The notes below the pieces were generated by a model. The model saw only the letters and a list, made by a program, of their open reading frames with translations. It made no database searches and was not told where the DNA came from. This document shows positions 35,669 through 43,745 of a DNA stretch of 64,000 nt, piece after piece. Made by a program: the position numbers and the translations under genes. This DNA is from Marinobacter sp. X15-166B (lineage in GTDB: Bacteria > Pseudomonadota > Gammaproteobacteria > Pseudomonadales > Oleiphilaceae): assembly GCF_001752365.1 (NCBI RefSeq), contig NZ_MEIY01000001.1:160347-224346 (forward strand), given 5' to 3'. Position 1 is the first letter of the stretch. Each line of letters starts with the position of its first letter.

Positions 35669-37081
35669 TTATCGCCGGCACTCAATATGCCCGGTGACCA
35701 TATCGGAGCCGCCGGACACGTTCCCCAATAGATCGGAGTTGGCGAAGATGCCCGAGCGGTGGAGCAAGGACAGGCCGGTGTAACATTGTCGGGGGGCGCT
35801 GTCACCGAACAGCAGCTGCAGGGGCACATCAAACTGGGCCTCAAGGTAATTGAGGAAGCGCCCGGAGTTGCGCTGGCGGCGGGCCTGTTTGACCTGCTCG
35901 ACCGCGGGTATCTGGTCGGCGTAGGAGAACCCGAACCCCAAACCGTAGCGGAACAGTTCTTCCCGAGTTTTGGGCGAATGCCGGGTGGTCATCGCCATCA
36001 CATAGGCGTTGTACTCAAAAATGTCGCTCTGGTAGCCGTTTTCGAAGCGACGGTTGACCGACAACCGGCCCCAGTAATCCAGGTGTTTTCCCTCCGAGAG
36101 CAATCTGCCGACGGTAAGGCCTCCGATGTAGGTATGGGCGTCCTGACTGCGGGTCAGATCGCCCCGGTGGGTGCGGTGGAACGGGCCTTCGGCGGCATAG
36201 CCGGCGTTAACCCGCCAGGAACGCTCCCCTTCGCGCCTGGAGCGCCCCGGTGTGGTGGCGTCGCCCAGCACGCTGCCAAACTGGTAGCTGAACCCGAGCC
36301 ATGCGGCGCCGAGCTGGCGCTCATCCACCAAGGGACTGCGGTGCACTTCTTCGCTTACCTGCTCCACGGCGAGATGAGAAAACACCAGCACCCGGGGCGT
36401 CCACTGGTACGAGACGTTGATGCCGGACCGTAAAAAGTCCGTTGATCCGGGTTGATAGACGGGGCGGTCGGCCCGCGCTTCGTCGGCACGGACACCGTAG
36501 TAATAGTTGACCAGGTCACGGTCCTGATAGATGTAGCTGACAAAGGGCGACAGCGTCAATCGCCCGGAGCGCCACCGGTACCGGTAGCTCAGGTTCCACT
36601 CATAACCATTGTGACGGCCCATCAGGTCGCTTACCCAGGCGGCCGACACCGCCCCCCAGCCGTTCTTCAGGGCCACCGACAAGCCCCCGTCGACGGTCTG
36701 CCGACGCTCACTCATTCCGGTAAAGTAGTCGTTGGCATCCGGCTCCAGGCGATCAAAGCGGTAATCGACCAGTGCGTCGACCGCCCACCGGTCGTTGTTG
36801 AGCAGGTGGATGCCTGCGGAGCTGCCACGGGCAAACAGCCACTCGCCTTCGTACAGGTACAGCGGGATCAGGTCGTGTTTGTTGCCGTTCAACAAGCTGG
36901 ACACGTGCTTGACCCCCCGATAAGGGTTGGTGCCACCCCGGATTGCGGCGCCCAGCGCGACTGCCCCGGGCTGGGCACCTGGGTTGACGATACTGAGCGC
37001 CTGCCGCTCGCCGGCAAAACTGTTGGACGCCAGTAAACACACGCTCAGTAATACACTGCGCCATGCGGCATTAGTACACAT
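35669..37081 (-). CDS. MipA/OmpV-type outer-membrane protein
   Basis: 470 residues. An N-terminal signal peptide (SVLLSVCLLASNSFAGE) is followed by a run of alternating polar/hydrophobic strands, including GGTNPYRGVKHVSSLLNGNK and LIPLYLYEGEWLFARGSS, typical of MipA/OmpV beta-barrels. The C-terminal 70 residues end with two well-spaced cysteines (PRQCYTGLSLLHRSGIF and GHIECRR) that could form a disulphide. MipA links murein hydrolase and synthase in E. coli; that role is not established for these longer relatives. Flanked by two family B palindromes. Confidence 0.75.
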   Translation of the reverse strand: MCTNAAWRSVLLSVCLLASNSFAGERQALSIVNPGAQPGAVALGAAIRGGTNPYRGVKHVSSLLNGNKHDLIPLYLYEGEWLFARGSSAGIHLLNNDRWAVDALVDYRFDRLEPDANDYFTGMSERRQTVDGGLSVALKNGWGAVSAAWVSDLMGRHNGYEWNLSYRYRWRSGRLTLSPFVSYIYQDRDLVNYYYGVRADEARADRPVYQPGSTDFLRSGINVSYQWTPRVLVFSHLAVEQVSEEVHRSPLVDERQLGAAWLGFSYQFGSVLGDATTPGRSRREGERSWRVNAGYAAEGPFHRTHRGDLTRSQDAHTYIGGLTVGRLLSEGKHLDYWGRLSVNRRFENGYQSDIFEYNAYVMAMTTRHSPKTREELFRYGLGFGFSYADQIPAVEQVKQARRQRNSGRFLNYLEAQFDVPLQLLFGDSAPRQCYTGLSLLHRSGIFANSDLLGNVSGGSDMVTGHIECRR

Positions 37082-37170
37082 TCATCTGATCCAGACATTG
37101 GGGAATGGCGGATCATACCCACTCCCCATGGGCGCGGCATCGGCATTATCCACCATTTATCTGCGAAGGT

Positions 37171-37194
37171 GGGGACAGACTAAAGTCTATCCCC
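37171..37194. repeat. 24-bp palindrome (family B, copy 2)
   Basis: GGGGACAGACT-AAAGTCTATCCCC, one mismatch in the right half. It is followed within 10 bases by the family A unit at 37,203. Confidence 0.7.
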
Positions 37195-37202
37195 TTGCTG
37201 TA

Positions 37203-37288
37203 CCTCCCTCGCCTCTGGTGGGTGAGGGAGTAAACACTCGGTGCCTGAGGCAGTGCAGTAGCCCTCGCCCTTGGCGGGAGAGGGGGCT
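37203..37288. repeat. REP/BIME-like repeat (family A, copy 6)
   Basis: Full two-block unit: CTCCCTCGCCTCTGGTGGG..., linker AGTAAACACTCGGTGCCTGA-GGCAGTGCAGTAG, then CCCTCGCCCTTGGCGGGAGA-GGGGG. The linker is nearly identical to that of copy 7, about 780 bases away across the second ParDE pair. Confidence 0.8.
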
Positions 37289-37368
37289 AATGCACCGCGT
37301 TAGGGGAAACTTGGCGAATGGCATAGTTTGTTATTATCTGCCATGATTCTTTCAGGAGGACTCAAACT

Positions 37369-37611
37369 ATGGCAACAATGAACGTCTCTTTACCTGACGC
37401 AATGAAACAATGGGCCGAAGAACAAACCCGCACCGGTCGCTACAGCAATGTTAGCGACTATGTGCGCGATCTGATTCGCAAAGATCAGGACAAGGCCGAG
37501 AAAATTGCAAGGATGCAAGCGATGGTAGAAGAAGGTATCAACAGCGGTAAGGGCTCCCGATCAATGGATGAGCTCCATCACGCTGCCCGAAAACTGACCC
37601 CAAGCCGCTAA
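37369..37611 (+). CDS. parD: ParD-type antitoxin (ribbon-helix-helix), second pair
   Basis: 80 residues. MNVSLPDAMKQWAEEQ forms the beta-strand and first helix, and YSNVSDYVRDLIRKDQ the second helix of the ribbon-helix-helix fold. The C-terminal part is charged. A strong AGGAGG site lies 11 bases before the ATG. A gapped inverted repeat ATGGCA...TGCCAT (37,318-37,344) upstream may be its operator. Not closely similar to the antitoxin at 371-613. Confidence 0.9.
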   Translation: MATMNVSLPDAMKQWAEEQTRTGRYSNVSDYVRDLIRKDQDKAEKIARMQAMVEEGINSGKGSRSMDELHHAARKLTPSR

Positions 37612-37617
37612 TTCAGC

Positions 37618-37923
37618 ATGGCTTACGTGCTCAGCCGAAAAGCCGAAGAAGATGTCATCAATATTTTTGTTGAAGGCGTCCATTCCTTCGGGCTACACCA
37701 AGCTGAACGGTATCACTCGCAACTGGAAAAATGCTTTCAGTTCCTCGCTGACAACCCGACTGCTGCACCTCAACGCACAGAGATCACTCCACCGGTACGA
37801 ATTCATCCATCCGGCTCTCACTTGGTGATCTACCGGATCGAGCCGGATAATGAGGTGTTCATTATCCGGGTTCGTCATGAGCGCGAAGATTGGGTAGCTT
37901 CAACACCGGGCACAGAACGCTGA
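37618..37923 (+). CDS. parE: ParE/RelE-family toxin, second pair
   Basis: 101 residues of the ParE family: YVLSRKAEEDVINIF at the start, a central FGLHQAERYHSQLEKCFQFL and the C-terminal HPSGSHLVIYRIEPDNEVF with IIRVRHERED. It begins six bases after the antitoxin stop, forming an operon. The pair is bracketed by repeat copies of families A and B on both sides. Confidence 0.9.
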   Translation: MAYVLSRKAEEDVINIFVEGVHSFGLHQAERYHSQLEKCFQFLADNPTAAPQRTEITPPVRIHPSGSHLVIYRIEPDNEVFIIRVRHEREDWVASTPGTER

Positions 37924-37946
37924 TCGGAATGTTGAATCTGGCTTTG

Positions 37947-38074
37947 CCCCCTCTCCGATACGTCGGATCACCCACCCCCTCTCCCCCGGCCCCTCTCCCG
38001 CCAGGGGCGAGGGGAGTAAACACTCGGTGCCTGAGGCGTTGCAGTAGCCCCTCGCCCCTGGTGGGATAGGGGGA
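37947..38074. repeat. REP/BIME-like repeat (family A, copy 7)
   Basis: Leading module CCCCTCTCCGATACG (also in copy 2), then CCCCTCTCCCCCGGCCCCTC... with CCGCCAGGGGCGAGGGG, linker AGTAAACACTCGGTGCCTGA-GGCGTTGCAGTAG and the reversed block. It lies between the second toxin gene and potI. Confidence 0.8.
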
Positions 38075-38082
38075 ATGGATCC

Positions 38083-38106
38083 GGGGGCAGACTTAAGTCT
38101 GCCCCC
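38083..38106. repeat. 24-bp palindrome (family B, copy 3)
   Basis: GGGGGCAGACTT followed by its exact complement; a compensated variant (A-T changed to G-C on both arms at one position). It lies 18 bases beyond the potI stop and is followed by TTTC, so it might double as a weak terminator. Confidence 0.75.
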
Positions 38107-38123
38107 TTTCATTGGCAGGGAGG

Positions 38124-38945
38124 TTAAAAACCGTTGCGGCGTCGTTTTTCGCTGCGGCGCATCAGGTACCAGGCGATGAACGCGATCAGCGACACCGTCA
38201 GGATGATCAGCGCCGCCAGGGCGTTGATTTTGGGGGAGACGCCCATTCTGACCGAGGAGAACACCACCATCGGCAAGGTGGTGGCGCCCGGGCCGGAGAC
38301 GAAGCTGGCGATGACCAGGTCGTCCAGCGACAGGGTAAACGCCAGCAGCCAGCCGGAGACCAGTGCGGGCGCAATCATCGGCAAGGTGACCACGAAAAAC
38401 GTTTTCAGCGGCGTGCAGCCCAGATCCATGGCGGCTTCTTCAATGGAGCGGTCCACTTCCTGCAGGCGCGCGCTGACCACCACCGCCACGTACGCACTGC
38501 AAAAAGTGGTGTGGGCGATCCAGATGGTGACCATGCCCCGGTCCCCCGGCCAGCCGGTCAGTTCCGCCAGCTGCACAAACAGCAGCAGCAGCGACAGACC
38601 GGTGATCACTTCCGGCATCACCAGCGGTGCGGTGATCATCGCCGACAGCAGGTTGCGCCCGCCCATGCGCTTGAAGCGGGTGATCACGAACGCACACAGG
38701 GTGCCCAGGCACACCGCCATACTGGCCGAGTAGAAGGCGATTTTCAGACTCATCCACACCGCCGACAGTATCTGCTGGTCCTGAAACAACGCGCTGTACC
38801 AGTGGGTGGAAAACCCCGCCCACACGGACACCAGCCGGGAGGCGTTGAACGAATACACGATCAACACCAGCATCGGCAGGTACAAAAACACCAGCCCCAC
38901 AATCAGCATGATTTTGGAGAAGCTGACACCCCGTGCATTAACCAT
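38124..38945 (-). CDS. potI: Putrescine ABC transporter permease PotI
   Basis: 273 residues with six membrane segments. The start at 38,945 (MVNARGVSFSKIMLIVGL) overlaps the potH stop by eight bases. The permease EAA loop IEEAAMDLGCTPLKTFFVVT (near residue 170) contacts the ATPase. It pairs with PotH to form the channel. Last gene of potFGHI. Confidence 0.93.
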   Translation of the reverse strand: MVNARGVSFSKIMLIVGLVFLYLPMLVLIVYSFNASRLVSVWAGFSTHWYSALFQDQQILSAVWMSLKIAFYSASMAVCLGTLCAFVITRFKRMGGRNLLSAMITAPLVMPEVITGLSLLLLFVQLAELTGWPGDRGMVTIWIAHTTFCSAYVAVVVSARLQEVDRSIEEAAMDLGCTPLKTFFVVTLPMIAPALVSGWLLAFTLSLDDLVIASFVSGPGATTLPMVVFSSVRMGVSPKINALAALIILTVSLIAFIAWYLMRRSEKRRRNGF

Positions 38946-39867
38946 TCTTCGCCATCTCCCGGCTCTGGAAGCGGTGGAACAACACAATCGGCACTAACAG
39001 CAACGCCAGCATGACGATCGCCAGAGACGACGCCACCGGCCAGTCGCGGTTGTTGAAGAACTCTTCCCACAGCACCTTACCGATCATCAGCGTGTCCGGG
39101 CCGCCCAGCAACTCGGGGATCACGAACTCGCCCACCGCAGGAATAAACACCAGCATGGAACCCGCCAGAATGCCGGCCCTGGACAGCGGCAGGGTGATCG
39201 CCCAGAAGGTGGTCAGGCTGCGGCAGCCCAGATCCGACGCCGTTTCCAACAGGCGCACGTCCAGCTTCACCAGATTGGTGTAGATGGGCAGCACCATAAA
39301 CGGCAGGTAGGCGTAAGTAATGCCCAGAATCACCGCAAAGTTGGTGTTCAGCAGTTTCAGCGGTTCGCTGATCACCCCCAACCCCAACAGGAAGCTGTTC
39401 AGCAACCCCTGATTGCCGAGAATGCCCATCCACGCGTACACCCGGATCAGGAACGAAGTCCACGATGGCAGCATCACCAGCAGCAGCAACACCAGCTGCC
39501 AGTGCCTGGGTGCCCGCGCCATGGCATAGGCCATGGGGTAGCCGATCAACAGGCAAGCGACGGTCGCCATAAACGCGGTTTTCACCGAGCCCCAGTAGGC
39601 CGCCACGTACAGGCTGTCGGACAGCAAAAACAGATAGTTGCCAAAATTGACCACCACCGACAGGGTGTTGTCCACCAGCCGGAACACCGGCTCGTACGGG
39701 GGTATCGCCATCACCGCATTGGTCAGGCTGATCTTGAGGATCAGCGCAAACGGCAGCAGAAAAAACAGCAACAGCCAGGCGAACGGAATGCCCAGCAGCA
39801 CCCGGCGATGGAACAGCGCAGCGCGCGCCCGCTCCACCCAGGGAGCGGCGATCAGGTTTCGATTCAC
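38938..39867 (-). CDS. potH: Putrescine ABC transporter permease PotH
   Basis: 309 residues from a GTG start at 39,867 (VNRNLIAAPWVERARAALF), four bases after the true potG stop; the longer upstream frame is only an overlap with the potG end. Six membrane segments. The EAA loop is LLETASDLGCRSLTTFWAIT. Typical short PotH with no extra domains. Confidence 0.9.
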   Translation of the reverse strand: MNRNLIAAPWVERARAALFHRRVLLGIPFAWLLLFFLLPFALILKISLTNAVMAIPPYEPVFRLVDNTLSVVVNFGNYLFLLSDSLYVAAYWGSVKTAFMATVACLLIGYPMAYAMARAPRHWQLVLLLLVMLPSWTSFLIRVYAWMGILGNQGLLNSFLLGLGVISEPLKLLNTNFAVILGITYAYLPFMVLPIYTNLVKLDVRLLETASDLGCRSLTTFWAITLPLSRAGILAGSMLVFIPAVGEFVIPELLGGPDTLMIGKVLWEEFFNNRDWPVASSLAIVMLALLLVPIVLFHRFQSREMAKNG

Positions 39868-39871
39868 GGCA

Positions 39872-40955
39872 TCAATTCCCCAACAGAATAGGACTGGACG
39901 CTTCCCAGGAGACGAACACGGTGTCGCCCCAGGTGGGCCGCTCACCACGGCGCTCCACGTTGGTCATGGTGGCCTGCACCCGTTTGCCACTGGCCAGCTT
40001 GACGTAGTAGGAGGTGATGTCCCCCAGATACGCAATATTATCCACGGTGCCCTGGCTCCAGTTGCTCTCCCCGGCCGGCTTGTCCGGCGTCAGGTAGATT
40101 TTTTCCCGGGCGCAGGGCCACCAGGGTGTCGGTGTTTTCGGCCGACGTGGTCACGCCCCGGTCAATAAAGACCGGGGCGTCCAGCAGCTCGCTGTGCAAC
40201 AGCACGCTGTCCGGATTATCTTCCATGATATTGGCCTCAAAGATATTCACCGAGCCGATGAACTCCGCCGTCATGCGGCTGTTCGGGCTCTCGTAAATAT
40301 CGATGGGCGAACCCACCTGGGCAATACGGCCGGTCGACATGATGGCGATGCGGCTGGCCATGGTCATGGCTTCTTCCTGATCGTGGGTGACCATCAGGCA
40401 GGTTGCGCCCACTTTCTCCAGAATATCCACCAGCTCCAACTGCATTTCGGTGCGCAGTTTTTTGTCGAGCGCGCCCATGGGCTCGTCCAACAGCAACAGC
40501 TTGGGGCGTTTGGCCAGGGATCGGGCCAGCGCCACCCGCTGCTGCTGACCGCCGGATAACTGCTGGGGCCTGCGCTTGGCGTAGGGCTCCATCTGTACCA
40601 GTTTGAGCATGGCAGCGACGCGATCGCGGATCTCATCCTTCGGCAGTTTGTCCTGTTTCAACCCCATGGCAATGTTCTGCTCCACGGTCATGTGCGGAAA
40701 CAGCGCGTAGGACTGAAACATCATGTTGGTCGGGCGCAGGTGCGGCGGCAGGCCGGTGATGTCCTGGCCGTCGAGCACGATGCGGCCGCTGTCGGGGGTT
40801 TCAAAACCCGCCAGCATGCGCAGCAAGGTCGACTTGCCAGAGCCAGAGCCGCCTAACAGCGCAAAGATCTCACCCTTGTGGATGTCGAGACTGACGTCGT
40901 CCACCGCCAGGGTGCTGTCAAAGCGTTTGCAAATCCCACGGATGCTGAGTAACAC
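39872..40955 (-). pseudogene. potG: Putrescine ABC transporter ATPase PotG, frameshifted near its C-terminus
   Basis: The reading frame starts at ATG 40,955 and is normal through Walker A (LLGGSGSGKSTLLRML, near residue 36), the LSGGQQQRVALARSLAKRPK signature and Walker B (LLLLDEPMGALD). At 40,099-40,107 the coding strand has CCCGGGAAAAAATC. One extra base shifts the frame, which then ends at 40,038. The other frame continues correctly as IYLTPDKPAGESNWSQGTV, to a stop at 39,872, restoring about 360 residues with the TOBE domain. As written, the protein would lose most of that domain. A sequence error at G3A6 is a strong alternative. potH starts four bases after 39,872. Confidence 0.85.
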
Positions 40956-40959
40956 GTCA

Positions 40960-42066
40960 CTAGCGCCCCGACTTCACGTTGGTCCAGGTACGGGTCATCA
41001 GACGCTGGGCGTCCTGCGGCCGACCTTCCATGATGTACAGGTTGCTTATCACGTCGTCTGTGGGGTAAATGCTGGTGTCACCAAGGATTTCGGCACTCAC
41101 AAACGCATTGGCCGCCGTGTTCGGGTTGGCGTACCAGACGTAGTTGGTGATCTCGGCGATGACCTCCGGCTTCATCAGGAAGTTGACCAGCTTGTGGGCG
41201 TTATCCACATTGGGCGCGCCGGCGGGGATGGTCATCATGTCAAACCACAGCACCGCACCTTCCCTGGGGATGGTGTAGCGGATGTCGTTGCCATTGTCGG
41301 CCTCCTCAGCCCGTGCCGCAGCCTGCAGGATGTCACCGGAATAACCGGCGGCCACGCACAGGTCGCCATTGGCCAGATCACCAATGTAACGGGACGAATG
41401 GAAGTAAGTGACGTTCGGCCGCACCGCCTTGATTACCTCACCGCCCTTCTTGATGTCGTCGGCGTTGTTGCTGTTCGGGTTCAGGCCGATATACGCCATG
41501 GCGGCGCGCACCATCTCTTCACCGGAATCGAGCATGGCAATGCCACAGCCGCCTTTGGCCAGCTTGGCGGTCACGACCGGATCAAACACCAGTGCCCAGG
41601 AATCGGTGGGCGCGCCCTCACCCAGAACTTTCTCGACACGCCCGGCGTTGTAGCCATAGCCGTTGGTGCCCCACAGGTACGGCACGGAGAACTTGCTGCC
41701 CGGGTCGACCTTTTCCAGTTCGTTCATCAGCGCCGGGTTGAGGTTGGCCATATTCGGCAGCTTGCCGTGATCCAGCGCCACAAAGGCCTTGGCGGTGATC
41801 TGTTTGGCCACGTAGTGGTTGGACGGTATCACCAGATCGTAACCGGAACGGCCCGACAACAGGGCGGCTTCGAGCACCTCGTTGCTGTCGTAGACGTCGT
41901 ACACGACTTCGATGCCGGTCTCCTGGGTGAACTTCGCCAGAGTGTCCTCGGCGATGTAATCCGACCAGTTATACACACGCACTTGTTCCGCCGCGTTGGC
42001 GGACCAGACACACAGAGACAACGCAGCAGAGGCGACCAGCGCCTGTGGCTTACACAACTTCAACAT
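40960..42066 (-). CDS. potF: Periplasmic putrescine-binding protein PotF
   Basis: 368 residues. Signal peptide at residues 1-25 (AALSLCVWSANAAEQ). Then VRVYNWSDYIAEDTLAKF, the typical PotF/PotD N-terminus; VVYDVYDSNEVLEAALL and YLWGTNGYGYNAGRVE follow, both near the ligand cleft. It captures putrescine (possibly spermidine) for PotGHI. First gene of the operon, with a five-base gap to potG. Confidence 0.94.
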   Translation of the reverse strand: MLKLCKPQALVASAALSLCVWSANAAEQVRVYNWSDYIAEDTLAKFTQETGIEVVYDVYDSNEVLEAALLSGRSGYDLVIPSNHYVAKQITAKAFVALDHGKLPNMANLNPALMNELEKVDPGSKFSVPYLWGTNGYGYNAGRVEKVLGEGAPTDSWALVFDPVVTAKLAKGGCGIAMLDSGEEMVRAAMAYIGLNPNSNNADDIKKGGEVIKAVRPNVTYFHSSRYIGDLANGDLCVAAGYSGDILQAAARAEEADNGNDIRYTIPREGAVLWFDMMTIPAGAPNVDNAHKLVNFLMKPEVIAEITNYVWYANPNTAANAFVSAEILGDTSIYPTDDVISNLYIMEGRPQDAQRLMTRTWTNVKSGR

Positions 42067-42441
42067 GGGTAACGTCCCTCACTTAAAAGGGATTGGAGAA
42101 AAAGCGTGCCGGACGCACGCGGTGTTGTGCAGGTGGGCTGAGGGAAGGTCGCGAGGGTGTCGCAGACTCCTTTGAGGCTTGCCCTGGAATCGGCGGTGGG
42201 GGCTCCGCTGGAGGTACCGACCGTATTCGCGCGCTTTATACCTCGAGATTGCCCCGTGCGCTACCACAATTTTGCATCGGTGCAAGGGAGTTGTACCTAC
42301 GCCCGCCCAGAACGTCTGGGGCCGGCTACGGACACGCTGGCATCCCGTTTGCTAATAACACAGCTTGAGATAAGATGGAACAGCACAGTTTTAAAAATAT
42401 CGATAAAACTGGCATCCCTTTACTTCATTAGCGTGATAAAA
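42067..42441. other. Divergent intergenic region between potF and a methyltransferase gene
   Basis: 375 bases without a credible gene. It must hold the potF promoter (minus strand) and that of the methyltransferase gene (plus strand). An in-frame plus-strand extension from 42,157 lacks family similarity and is not accepted as coding. I see no clear promoter boxes that I would defend. Confidence 0.5.
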
Positions 42442-43116
42442 ATGGACTCCCCAATTCGTGTTCGCTACCAGACCCTCGAGGTGGGTAGCGTAGACATTCA
42501 TGTCTGTACATTGCGTGACATCAAGCAGTTTTATGACCCGGACGGCGCCGCCAAAAAAATGGGCATCTCCTCCGCCACCTGGCCCCTGTTCGGGATCATC
42601 TGGCCCTCCAGCCTGGTGCTCGCCCATTTCATGGCCGATTACGACACCGCCGGTAAGCGGGTGCTGGAAATTGGTTGCGGCATCGGCTTACCCAGCCTGG
42701 TCCTGAACAAGCAAAACGCGGACATTACCGCGACGGACTACCACCCGGAAACCGGCAACTTTTTGCTGCGCAATGCCCAGCTGAACAACAGCGATGCAAT
42801 CAATTACCAGCAAGTCGACTGGGCTGACCAAACCCGCCACCTCGGCCAGTTTGATCTGATCATCGGCAGTGACCTGCTCTACGAAGACGAGCACATCAAA
42901 CTGCTGGCCCGCTTCATCGAACGCCACGCCGCGCCGGATTGCAAGGTAATCCTGGTGGACCCCGGCCGTGGCCGCAAGAATAAAATCAGCGTGAAAATGG
43001 AAAAATTCGGCTACCGCAACACCCACATCCGGCCGGACGACACCAGCTACCTGGACCAGCCGTTTAAGGGGCATATATTAAAGTTTAAGCGGAAGGGTGA
43101 GCAGCGGGTGAACTGA
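42442..43116 (+). CDS. Class I SAM-dependent methyltransferase (Methyltransf_16-like)
   Basis: 224 residues from ATG 42,442 (MDSPIRVRYQTLEVGSVDIH). The SAM-binding motif is RVLEIGCGIGLPSLVL near residue 73; TATDYHPETGNFLLRN is motif II and FDLIIGSDLLYEDEH carries the post-III region. The SDLLYE segment matches the lysine methyltransferase-like family 16 (ETFB/calmodulin-lysine methyltransferase relatives). Target protein is unknown. Stands alone, transcribed away from potF. Confidence 0.85.
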   Translation: MDSPIRVRYQTLEVGSVDIHVCTLRDIKQFYDPDGAAKKMGISSATWPLFGIIWPSSLVLAHFMADYDTAGKRVLEIGCGIGLPSLVLNKQNADITATDYHPETGNFLLRNAQLNNSDAINYQQVDWADQTRHLGQFDLIIGSDLLYEDEHIKLLARFIERHAAPDCKVILVDPGRGRKNKISVKMEKFGYRNTHIRPDDTSYLDQPFKGHILKFKRKGEQRVN

Positions 43117-43130
43117 GCTACCTCAATCAA

Positions 43131-43154
43131 GGGGACAGACTTAAGTCTGTCCCC
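43131..43154. repeat. 24-bp perfect palindrome (family B, copy 4)
   Basis: Half-site GGGGACAGACTT followed immediately by its exact complement. It lies 14 bases after the methyltransferase stop and 34 before the end of the oppositely oriented pilin gene, that is in the convergent gap. Confidence 0.85.
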
Positions 43155-43188
43155 GTCTTTCTCACAGCATCAAGCATGAACATCACCA

Positions 43189-43629
43189 CTATAGCCGACA
43201 CCCAGCCGGCATATAAGCCGCCTTCCAGGTGGCCGCCACGGCGGTGATGTCCAATACGCAGCTCCACTCCCCTGTCGCGGTGCGTTCAAACCGCAGCACC
43301 AGGCCTGCCAAATTTGGTTGGGCATTGCCGCCCATGGTCACCTGCAGGTGCCCCGATCCGTCGGCGCCCAGCGTTGCAATGTCGGTTGCAGGGTTACCCG
43401 TGGTGAGGTTCGAGGGGGCGTAACCAATATCACTATTAGTGACCGCCGCCCCGGAGCCTGCCCGCTCTTCAAATGGCGCCCTATACGCGGATAGCTCGCC
43501 CACGGCGCGGTTCACCTGTGTTTTCGCTATATACCCCTGGTAGGACGGTATGGCTACAGCGGCCAGTATGCCAATTATGGCTACGACAATCATGAGCTCT
43601 ATCAGGGTAAAACCGGAGTTTTTTGTCAT
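43189..43629 (-). CDS. Type IV pilin
   Basis: 146 residues from ATG 43,629. Short leader MTKNSG then [20 protein letters not shown]: cleavage and N-methylation by PilD are expected between G6 and F7, with the conserved Glu at +5. The C-terminal cysteine pair ([10 protein letters not shown] and YMPAGCRL) forms the D-region loop. A near-consensus sigma-54 promoter lies 39-54 bases upstream. It is about as long as the pilin at 45.6-46.1 kb and shares its layout, so it may be an alternative or accessory major pilin. Confidence 0.92.
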   Translation of the reverse strand: MTKNSGFTLIELMIVVAIIGILAAVAIPSYQGYIAKTQVNRAVGELSAYRAPFEERAGSGAAVTNSDIGYAPSNLTTGNPATDIATLGADGSGHLQVTMGGNAQPNLAGLVLRFERTATGEWSCVLDITAVAATWKAAYMPAGCRL

Positions 43630-43667
43630 GAATATCTCTGGATGAGCGTGAATGATACACACAACGA

Positions 43668-43683
43668 AGCAAGTCTCGGGCCA
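43668..43683 (-). promoter_or_regulatory. Sigma-54 promoter of the downstream pilin gene
   Basis: The minus strand reads TGGCCCGAGACTTGCT, matching TGGCACG-N4-TTGCW at all but one position, with the strict GG-N10-GC spacing. The predicted start (near 43,657) gives a leader of about 28 bases. RpoN plus PilR control of pilin is the pattern in pseudomonads. Confidence 0.75.
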
Positions 43684-43745
43684 GCGTGTTTTTAGCCATA
43701 GTACAGAGTCAAATCCGCGCTTTTTTCAAAAAACCTTAATCGCAT

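Noticed and set aside
42157..42441. N-terminal extension of the methyltransferase
   Set aside because: The extra 95 residues do not resemble the family and lie in a divergent promoter region; the ATG at 42,442 matches the family start.
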